This document shows positions 1 to 7,470 of a DNA stretch of 64,000 bases, piece by piece. How positions within the stretch are numbered: the first letter of the stretch is position 1; each line of letters starts with the position of its first letter. The position numbers and the translations under genes are program-made. Source of the DNA: Aureliella helgolandensis (GTDB taxonomy: Bacteria; Planctomycetota; Planctomycetia; Pirellulales; Pirellulaceae); contig NZ_CP036298.1 of assembly GCF_007752135.1 (NCBI RefSeq), forward strand, positions 5,146,001-5,210,000, read 5' to 3'. The notes below the pieces were generated by a model. It saw only the letters and a list, made by a program, of their open reading frames with translations. It made no database searches and was not told the origin of the DNA.

Positions 1-765
1 CGTGAATCCTTTCGCCAAGAAACGGAACTCTTGTTTCAGGATGTCTTGAATAACGATCGTAGCGTGTTGGAGTTAGTCGGCTCCCAACACACCTTCCTGA
101 ATGAACGCCTGGCGACTCACTACGGCATCACAGGTGTCACCGGAAGCCAGTTTCGACGGGTAGAGGTCGCTCCAGACAGCCATCGAGGCGGAATCCTCCG
201 CCACGGTAGTGTGCTAATGGTGACTTCTTATGCGACGCGTACATCCCCTACCATTCGCGGGAACTGGGTGCTGGAAAACATTTTTGGAACGCCAGCGCCT
301 CCCCCGCCTCCCAACATCCCCAATCTTCAAGAGAACAATACGCTGGCCGCCAGTTCTGTCCGCGAACGATTGGCGATGCATCGCGCGAACCCAGCTTGTG
401 CTAGTTGCCATGATCTGATTGATCCCGTGGGTTTTGCGCTCGAAAACTTTGACGCCGTCGGCCGCTGGCGTGAGTTTGAAGGTACACTGCATGTCGATTC
501 CACGGGGAGTTTGCCCGATGGTACCGTAGTCAGCTCCATGGAGGAACTGGAGGCAGGCATTCTCGAACGCCCTGAGATATTCGCGCGTACGCTGACTGAA
601 AAACTGATGACCTTCGCTTTGGGCAGAGCCCTGGATCATCATGACGGTCCCGCAGTCCGGCGAATCGTTAAGGCATCTCAAGCAGAGAATTTCACGCTAT
701 CATCGATCATCACAGGAATTGCACTGAGCGATCCCTTTCGCAAGCGGAGTAGGAAAGAGCCATGA
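1..765 (+). CDS. DUF1592/DUF1588/DUF1585 cytochrome-like protein (3' part)
   Basis: The frame is open from the first base, so the gene starts before the window and only the last 254 codons are present. The text RGGILRHGSVLMVTSYATRT with the following WVLENIFGTPAPPPPP is typical of DUF1588. CASCH near residues 133-137 of the fragment is a c-type haem or CxxCH site, followed by DPVGFALENFDAVG and a DUF1585-type C-terminus. These planctomycete-expanded proteins are thought to be periplasmic and haem-binding; their substrate is unknown. The last codons overlap the next gene by 4 bases (ATGA), so the two are probably translationally coupled. Co-occurrence with a DUF1552 protein is the usual arrangement in this phylum. 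Confidence 0.9.
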   Translation, partial: RESFRQETELLFQDVLNNDRSVLELVGSQHTFLNERLATHYGITGVTGSQFRRVEVAPDSHRGGILRHGSVLMVTSYATRTSPTIRGNWVLENIFGTPAPPPPPNIPNLQENNTLAASSVRERLAMHRANPACASCHDLIDPVGFALENFDAVGRWREFEGTLHVDSTGSLPDGTVVSSMEELEAGILERPEIFARTLTEKLMTFALGRALDHHDGPAVRRIVKASQAENFTLSSIITGIALSDPFRKRSRKEP

Positions 766-2102
766 AACGCCTCTCGATTTCACGCCGAACTTTATTGCGA
801 GGAACCGGTGCCGCCGTGGCACTCCCTCTGCTCGACGCCATGCTACCGGCGCTCACCGCCACGGCAGCCACCGTAGCAGCTCCCGAGCAGCTTAAGCGGA
901 TCGGCTACGTTTACATCCCGATGGGTTACAATCCCGCCGAATGGACCCCCCAGGGCGAAACGCTTGACCAACTTCCTTCCAGCCTCCAGCCGCTCTCAGC
1001 CCTGAAGGAGCACGTCACCGTTTTAACCAACATGGATTTGCAAAACGCCTACCCCGGCTCTCATGCAACTTCCAATTCCGCGTTCTTGAGCGCCGCGCGG
1101 GCCAAACGAACCGAGAGTAGTGACTACTACAACGGTATTACGGTGGACCAAGTGGCAGCGAAGCACATTGGCGGAGCAACGCAACTTCCATCTCTGGAGC
1201 TGTCCATGGACCTGCTGTCAACAGTGGGGCAATGTGACAATGGCTACGCCTGTGTGTACCAGAACAGCCTGTCGTGGTCCTCTCCCACACAGCCGCTGCC
1301 CTCGGAAGCCCACCCCAGAATCGTGTTCGAAAGCTTGTTCGGAGAGGGTGGCACACCAGCCCAACGGCAAGCCGCACTCAAGAAGCGGGCCAGCCTGCTC
1401 GATTCAGTGACGTCAGAAATTAAGCGTATCAAGAACCGCGTGGGATCAGCGGACCGCAATAAGATCGATGGCTACCTGGAAAGCATTCGTGAAGTAGAGC
1501 GGAGAATTCAGCGCGCCGAAGACAATGTCTTGGACAATCCGCTACCGGACCTCGACCGTCCAGTGGGCGTCCCAACGGCTTATGCGGATCACGCCAAACT
1601 AATGTTTGATCTGCAGCTGCTTGCTTTCCAAGGCGATATTACCCGCGTGGTTTCATTCCAGCTCGCCCGCGAAGCGAGTACACGGACGTATCCAGAGATT
1701 GGTGTGTCCGATCCCCATCACCCGGTAACGCACCACGGAAACAACCCCGAAAAGCTAGAAAAGATCGCTAAGATCAATCGCTTTCACGTTTCACTCTTCG
1801 CCGACTTCCTGCAGCAGATGCATGAAATCCCTGAAGCCGGCGGTTCGTTACTCGACCACTCGGTGTACATGTACGGTAGCGGGATGGGAGATCCAGACAA
1901 GCATGATCACTCGAATCTGCCGATCGTTGTAGCCGGTGGCGCTAGCGGAGGATTAAGCGGCGGACGGCATCTGCGTTTCGATCAACCAACGCCCCTCTCG
2001 AATCTCCACCTAACTCTGCTAAACAAAGTGGGGGTTCCGCTCGAAACATTTGCCGACAGTACTGGAAAGATCGATTCCCTGTTTGATCCAGTGAACCTAT
2101 AG
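762..2102 (+). CDS. DUF1552 domain protein, Tat-exported
   Basis: A 446-residue protein. It begins with a twin-arginine signal (SRRTLLRG followed by a hydrophobic Ala/Leu stretch to about residue 37), so it is probably folded before export. The rest matches the DUF1552 pattern: an early GYVYIPMGYN-like segment, a middle Arg/Lys-rich helical stretch (KRIKNRVGSADRNKIDGYLE) and a late YMYGSGMGDPDKHDHSNLP segment with a conserved HDH-type cluster. Its enzymatic role is not established. The start overlaps the stop of the upstream DUF1592-type gene and the ankyrin gene follows after 3 bases, so the three form one operon. The HxH-rich late motif suggests metal binding, which is inference. Confidence 0.9.
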   Translation: MKRLSISRRTLLRGTGAAVALPLLDAMLPALTATAATVAAPEQLKRIGYVYIPMGYNPAEWTPQGETLDQLPSSLQPLSALKEHVTVLTNMDLQNAYPGSHATSNSAFLSAARAKRTESSDYYNGITVDQVAAKHIGGATQLPSLELSMDLLSTVGQCDNGYACVYQNSLSWSSPTQPLPSEAHPRIVFESLFGEGGTPAQRQAALKKRASLLDSVTSEIKRIKNRVGSADRNKIDGYLESIREVERRIQRAEDNVLDNPLPDLDRPVGVPTAYADHAKLMFDLQLLAFQGDITRVVSFQLAREASTRTYPEIGVSDPHHPVTHHGNNPEKLEKIAKINRFHVSLFADFLQQMHEIPEAGGSLLDHSVYMYGSGMGDPDKHDHSNLPIVVAGGASGGLSGGRHLRFDQPTPLSNLHLTLLNKVGVPLETFADSTGKIDSLFDPVNL

Positions 2103-2105
2103 CTC

Positions 2106-3578
2106 ATGAATAGAAACAGAACCGTTATTTGCCTCTGCGGCTACCTGCTCGTTTGGTGCTCGATCCGCCCCGCCAGCGCACCTGCGTTTCAGCAGGAATC
2201 CGGCTCGAGTGTTTCTCCAGCCACGCTTCCAGATTTGGCAGAACACCAGCGTTGGACCGACGTTGCAAGCCAACTGGCCCAAGGCGAACCTCCCACTGCA
2301 ACGCAACCCGATGGTACCACCGCGCTGCATTGGGCGGTGTTCCATAACCATCCCGAGGCGATCCAACTCTTGCTGGCAACCTCGGCCGATGTCAATGCAG
2401 AAACACACTATCAAGTCACTCCGCTAAGCCTCGCATGTGAGTTTGGTTATCCGCGTTGCGCAGAGCTTTTGGTCCAAGCAGGTGCCGACGTGGAACGCGC
2501 ACGGCTCGGTGAAGTAACTCCCCTGATGCTGGCAGCCAGAAATGGGAATGCCGAGATCCTAGCGTCCTTGCTCCTAGCCGGAGCGAAGGTCGATGCGCGA
2601 GAAGTTGATGGACAGACGGCACTGATGTGGGCAGCAGAACGTGGCAATGTAGACGCAGTCGATGCGCTGCTCCATGCAGACGCGGATTTCGACTATCGAC
2701 TACGCGGCTCCGGATACTCTGCATTTATGTTTGCAGCGCGCAACGGGCACGCCGATGCAACCCTGCGTTTTCTCGACGCCGGGATGGGCGTCAATGCGAT
2801 GGTCAATCCCAACCGCAAGGGGGGGCGTAATCCGCGACGCGGAATGTCGGCATTGATGCTAGCGATTGAAAGCGGACACCTCGAGCTCGCTTTGCAATTG
2901 GTCGCGCGAGGCGCAGACCCCAACGACCAACGCAGCGGATTTTCGCCACTCCATGCAATCACCTGGGTCCGCAAGACCGAGTTGGGAGACAATCCCGCGG
3001 GTGATCCACCGCCCCGAATCACCGGCGCCGTCGACAGCCTTAGCTTTGTGCGAAAGATGGTAGCAGCTGGCGCAGAGGTTAATCTCCAACTTTCACGCGG
3101 TGCAGCCGGCAAAGCAAAACTCAATCCCAAGGGTGCTACACCGTTTCTGTTGGCTGCCAAAACCGCAGATGTTCCGCTTCTAAACCTTCTGCTTGAGCTG
3201 GGCGCCGATCCAACCCTAACGAATGCCGATGGTACCACCGCTCTTATGGCAGCCGCAGGGGTCGGAGTCGTTTCTGTCGGAGAAGAACCAGGTACGCCTG
3301 AGGAAGTCAACTCGGTGATCCGCATGTTGGCCAAGCTGGGAATCGATCCTAACGTCGTGGATCGCAACCAAGAATCCGCCATGCACGGCGCCGCATACCG
3401 TAATTTTCCGAGTACGGTTGCAGTACTGACCGAGCTGGGCGCTTCGCCCACGCACTGGAATCACAAGAACAAGTACGGCTGGACGCCACACTTAATCGCC
3501 AGCGGCAAGCGTCCAGGAAGTGTCAAGCCATCACCGGAGACGATAGCCGCCCTCGATGTCGCCCTGCAGTCCCCGTAA
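2106..3578 (+). CDS. Secreted ankyrin repeat protein
   Basis: A 490-residue protein with an N-terminal signal peptide (hydrophobic residues about 6-20, Ala-rich end near 26). About ten ankyrin repeats fill residues 45-470, visible as repeated GxTALHWAVFHN, TPLMLAARNGNAEILASLLL and TALMWAAERGNVDAVDALL units with ADVN/ADP turns. Ankyrin domains bind proteins, and no catalytic domain is seen. The gene begins 3 bases after the DUF1552 stop, so it is probably co-transcribed with the two exported proteins upstream and may act as their periplasmic partner. The C-terminus ends soon after the last repeat. Confidence 0.9.
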   Translation: MNRNRTVICLCGYLLVWCSIRPASAPAFQQESGSSVSPATLPDLAEHQRWTDVASQLAQGEPPTATQPDGTTALHWAVFHNHPEAIQLLLATSADVNAETHYQVTPLSLACEFGYPRCAELLVQAGADVERARLGEVTPLMLAARNGNAEILASLLLAGAKVDAREVDGQTALMWAAERGNVDAVDALLHADADFDYRLRGSGYSAFMFAARNGHADATLRFLDAGMGVNAMVNPNRKGGRNPRRGMSALMLAIESGHLELALQLVARGADPNDQRSGFSPLHAITWVRKTELGDNPAGDPPPRITGAVDSLSFVRKMVAAGAEVNLQLSRGAAGKAKLNPKGATPFLLAAKTADVPLLNLLLELGADPTLTNADGTTALMAAAGVGVVSVGEEPGTPEEVNSVIRMLAKLGIDPNVVDRNQESAMHGAAYRNFPSTVAVLTELGASPTHWNHKNKYGWTPHLIASGKRPGSVKPSPETIAALDVALQSP

Positions 3579-3914
<336 letters not shown>

Positions 3915-5987
3915 TCAGTTGTCGAGCAGGTCCTGTGCGGTGCCCCGGTCGTAGATCGCGGCGATCTCCGATGCCGAGAGGACGCGGTTCCAGATTGCGA
4001 CTTCATCGATCAAGCCGTCGAAATTTCGCCCCTCTCCGGCGCGGTGGCCACCGATGACCAAACCACCCAATTCTGCGATTGGCCCGGTAATGGGCAAGGC
4101 ATAGACATTGCCCAGCTCTCCGTTGATGTACAGCTGCAAGTGCTCTGAATCAAACGTAACGGCAACATGCGTCCAATCGGAGAATAGAGAGCGTTCCAGC
4201 AAACAGTCGAATCCCCCCTGAGGCTTACTGCTCGGAGAACGCTGCGAACCGGCTGGCTGAGGGACAAGCGTCTCGGTATACAGCTGTAGGTTAATCTTGT
4301 CGGCATCGGTACATGCCCTAAGTCCAACAGAGATTGCATACCCGCTGTTAGATGCTTTCGGCAAATTGCAGTGATTCGTGACATTGCTTTCCAGAATGAA
4401 GCAGCGGTCCTGGCTGCCATGATCGGGGAGTGAGGCTGGCCGAATCCAGCTCGAAACCGTATAGCTTGGGGCGTTGTCATCGAGCATCGAACGTGACACG
4501 CTCAGATGCTGCCCTAGCGAACGAGACAGGTGTAACGCACCACCACGCACTCCCTCATTGCTGTTCACCGTGGCACCGCCAATCAGTTCCCCGTCAAGGC
4601 GGCTGCCTAGCTTGGAACGATTCTTGGTATCGCCATCAAAACTCCAGTAGGCACGCAAGTCCTGGAGAATGCCCGTGTCAGGTGTGGCTGTGAGCTGGTC
4701 GTAGGTTATCGTCTTGGTGAAATTTTCTTGCCCATCTTTGTCCAGATACTTCACGGTTAGAACCGGGACGGCGCGCGTGGTATCAGCGGTCATGGTCAGG
4801 AACTGGTTTGGCTTGACGCGCGACCATTCGAGATCTTGATGGTAGACATTGAGCGTAGGAATGACGCTGGTATGGCCTGGCGAGATGATGAAGTCGTGCA
4901 AATCATAGCCAACACGCTGAGGATGTACCAAATAACGCGAGACATGAATATCGCCACCGACCAATACGACACCGGAGATTCCCTCGTGCTTGATAAAATC
5001 CAGCAACGCATCACGCTCCGCGTAGTATGTGTGCATGTCATCGGTTTCGCTATTCTTTTTGTCTTGCCAAATTTGTCCCTGCAGCAGAACTTTGAAAGGA
5101 GCTTCACTCCGCCGGAGGCTATTCAACAACCACTGCCACTGCTCTTTGCCAAAACAGGTAGATTGGTTCGGATCAGCGGGGGAGGGTTCCGTTTGAGAAA
5201 ACCACCGTGCATCGAGTAAGAACACTTCCAGCGCGCCCCCATCAGCCTTCTGGTAGATGCCTTCGTCTCCGTGACCGTACTGCGCTTGCGCGCGGTATTC
5301 GACAAACGCGCGCCGCGTGTTTTCTTTCAATCCGGCCGCACTCTTCCCGTTGCCGTTGTTCTTACCAAAGTCGTGGTCGTCCCAGGTACCGACAAGCGGT
5401 ACGCTCTTGCATAGCGTCGCCAGCTCGGGACGCTGGAGCAGATGTCGATGCTTGTTTCTGAGATCGGCAAGATTGCCAGTGTCGGCGTACGGGGTGTCAC
5501 CGCCAAAGCACAAGAGGTCAAGATTGTGCTTGGACATCTCCTGCCAAACCGGATCGGTGGAGTCGTTGACACAAGACAGGAACGCGACCTTAAATACTTG
5601 CCCTCCACGTTCGGTAGGCACGGTTGTGAAATGGAAACTGGAATCACCACCGGCAACCAGACTGGCGCCGCCGGACTCCAGCTTCTCGACCTGGTATTGA
5701 TACGTGGTATCTGGTGTGAGTCCCACCACGTGAAATTTTGCAACAAAATCATGCTCGGCTTTGCTTTGTACATCAACCGCTGAGACTTTTGCTCCCTGTT
5801 CATCCATGACGGTCAATCGCAGCTGGGACGGCTCGTTTCCCGGCCGGTACAACAGGTACGCTTCCGTAGTCTTTACCGTGCCGATATAGGGACCGACGGA
5901 GTCATCTGCGTGCAATCTCAGGCCGGGCAGAAGTAGGCAGGCGATCCAAAGCACCGAGAGTTGTTTCGTCATGGTAGGTGATTTCAA
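3915..5987 (-). CDS. PhoD-like metallophosphatase with C-terminal LamG domain
   Basis: A 690-residue secreted protein. A signal peptide covers about residues 6-27; a second Met at residue 6 (MTKQLSV) is an equally good start. Residues 30-125 look like the FN3-like N-domain of PhoD. The phosphatase core follows, with VAFLSCVND, LLCFGGDTPYAD, VGTWDDHDFGKNNG and VVLVGGDIHVSRYL, the usual Asp/His metal ligands. From about residue 445 a concanavalin-like LamG domain begins (LRAYWSFDGDTKNRS) and runs to the end (GLIDEVAIWNRVLSASEIAAIYD). PhoD enzymes cleave phosphodiesters or monoesters in the periplasm; the LamG part probably binds a polysaccharide. It is transcribed alone, convergent with the ankyrin gene. 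Confidence 0.9.
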   Translation of the reverse strand: MKSPTMTKQLSVLWIACLLLPGLRLHADDSVGPYIGTVKTTEAYLLYRPGNEPSQLRLTVMDEQGAKVSAVDVQSKAEHDFVAKFHVVGLTPDTTYQYQVEKLESGGASLVAGGDSSFHFTTVPTERGGQVFKVAFLSCVNDSTDPVWQEMSKHNLDLLCFGGDTPYADTGNLADLRNKHRHLLQRPELATLCKSVPLVGTWDDHDFGKNNGNGKSAAGLKENTRRAFVEYRAQAQYGHGDEGIYQKADGGALEVFLLDARWFSQTEPSPADPNQSTCFGKEQWQWLLNSLRRSEAPFKVLLQGQIWQDKKNSETDDMHTYYAERDALLDFIKHEGISGVVLVGGDIHVSRYLVHPQRVGYDLHDFIISPGHTSVIPTLNVYHQDLEWSRVKPNQFLTMTADTTRAVPVLTVKYLDKDGQENFTKTITYDQLTATPDTGILQDLRAYWSFDGDTKNRSKLGSRLDGELIGGATVNSNEGVRGGALHLSRSLGQHLSVSRSMLDDNAPSYTVSSWIRPASLPDHGSQDRCFILESNVTNHCNLPKASNSGYAISVGLRACTDADKINLQLYTETLVPQPAGSQRSPSSKPQGGFDCLLERSLFSDWTHVAVTFDSEHLQLYINGELGNVYALPITGPIAELGGLVIGGHRAGEGRNFDGLIDEVAIWNRVLSASEIAAIYDRGTAQDLLDN

Positions 5988-6389
5988 GAGGTTCGATTCA
6001 ACTAGTATGAAAAAGACTGGGGCGGACGGATTCTCCCGTTTCTACAGCGTTCCCTGGCCGATGAGTAGCCCGGAAACGCAACGTTCGGAAAACCTTTCCT
6101 CCCCTCAGTTTACATCATCAACGCGTCGCCCTCGCTGGCCTTCGAAAAGAATGAATCTCAATTCAGTTTCTTAGTAACCATTGCCAACTGCCCCCCCAAA
6201 CTCGCCGCGTATTGCCGCAGAAAACCTAGAGTGCCGCAACCATCATTTTGGGCAGCCCTTGACGCACAGCTGCTGGAGTTCCACCGCGTGAACCTTCAAA
6301 TCCTCGCCATTTTTCTGGTAGGATAAGCTGCACCACCGCGAGCATCTTCCAACTTTTTCTTGTTTTCTTGTTTTCTTGGATCATCCAGC
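5988..6389. other. Intergenic region between divergent genes
   Basis: About 400 bases separating the start of the PhoD-like gene (-) from the phosphatase-cytochrome gene (+). It must hold both promoters, but I see no motif clear enough to mark. The only visible structure is three perfect copies of TTTTCTTG at its right end (6355-6378). Confidence 0.5.
6355..6378 (+). repeat. Three tandem copies of TTTTCTTG just upstream of a start codon
   Basis: Three perfect 8-base copies end 11 bases before the ATG at 6390, where a ribosome-binding site would normally lie. No purine-rich Shine-Dalgarno sequence is present there. Slippage of an 8-base unit would change the leader length by a non-multiple of three. 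Confidence 0.85.
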
Positions 6390-7427
6390 ATGGACTTTAA
6401 AAAGGATATGGTTCGCCCGCTTGCGTCGCATCGCGCATTGCTTCTCTGCTGGGCATTCGTTTTGGCCGGGAGCATGGGATGCACACCCGCGACTTCTAGC
6501 CACCCGCCAACTGCTGAAGCTCTGCAAACCACTTCTGACATTGAGGAGCCAGCTCAGTACCCACGAACCATTCCCAACGATTTACTGCCCAATGCGATTC
6601 AAGTTCATGAGAAAGTTTTCTCCGGCGGACAACCCGCTGGCACAGCCGCTTTCCAGGAATTAGCCGACCTCGGTATCAAAACGATCATCTGTGTCGATGG
6701 CGCAAGGCCGGATCTTGAGTCGGCTCGGCAGTTTGGATTCAAATACGTTCATTTGCCACATGGCTACGATGGAATCCCGGCAAAGCGAATCGAAGAATTG
6801 GCCAAGGTCGTTCGCGATGCTGATGGACCGATCTACATTCACTGCCATCATGGTAAACATCGAAGTCCTGCGGCCGCCAGCGTCGCTTGCGTGTCCGCAG
6901 GGTTAATGCCTCGCGAACTTGCATTGCAGGTACTAACTCTAGCGGGAACAAGTCCCAGCTATCGAGGACTATTCCAAGCGGCTGAACGAGCGTTGCCGAT
7001 TGCCCCCACAGTGCTCGATGCCCTACCATCGGAGTTTCCTGAAGCGGTCGCGATACCTCCCATGGCCGATGCGATGATTGAAATCGACCATCTGTACGAG
7101 CAACTGCACGCGGTCGCTGCAGCTCACTGGAGCAGTCCCTCGGATCATCCCGACCTGGAGCCGGCTCATGTCGCGTTGATGCTGCGCGAACAGTTCACCG
7201 AACTGCTTCGCACGGAAGAAACGCAAACGCAACCGGAGTCATTCCAAACGATGCTGAGAGAATCGGAAACGGCCACTCTGGAACTCGAAGAACTATTGAG
7301 GGAAGGGGCGGTGGCCAAGCCGTCTCCCGATTTACTCCAAGCCCTACAGTCAAAGACAGAAGCCATTGGGCGCAACTGTAAGGCATGCCATGAGGCATTC
7401 CGCGACATACCGTTGAGCGAGAAATAG
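6390..7427 (+). CDS. Lipoprotein: Cys-dependent phosphatase domain fused to cytochrome c'-like domain
   Basis: A 345-residue protein counted from the ATG at 6390; TTG at 6360 and ATG at 6408 are alternatives. The N-terminus is a lipoprotein signal with Cys at about 31 (LAGSMGC). Residues 65-200 form a dual-specificity-type phosphatase fold with the P-loop HCHHGKHRSP (catalytic Cys152, Arg158) and a possible general acid Asp127 in HLPHGYDG. Residues 215-345 are helical and end in NCKACHEAF, a CxxCH haem site (330-334) placed as in cytochrome c'. The protein is therefore probably an outer- or inner-membrane-anchored periplasmic protein that joins dephosphorylation and haem chemistry. The substrate is unknown. 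It is a single-gene unit, convergent with the MMPL exporter. Confidence 0.85.
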   Translation: MDFKKDMVRPLASHRALLLCWAFVLAGSMGCTPATSSHPPTAEALQTTSDIEEPAQYPRTIPNDLLPNAIQVHEKVFSGGQPAGTAAFQELADLGIKTIICVDGARPDLESARQFGFKYVHLPHGYDGIPAKRIEELAKVVRDADGPIYIHCHHGKHRSPAAASVACVSAGLMPRELALQVLTLAGTSPSYRGLFQAAERALPIAPTVLDALPSEFPEAVAIPPMADAMIEIDHLYEQLHAVAAAHWSSPSDHPDLEPAHVALMLREQFTELLRTEETQTQPESFQTMLRESETATLELEELLREGAVAKPSPDLLQALQSKTEAIGRNCKACHEAFRDIPLSEK

Positions 7428-7470
7428 GACACGTTGTTTTACCGCATCCCTCACGTAGGATGTTCGTTGC

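Noticed and set aside
2693-3451. 252-residue antisense frame inside the ankyrin gene
   Set aside because: It is a compositional shadow of the ankyrin repeats. The plus-strand protein has clear repeats and a signal peptide.
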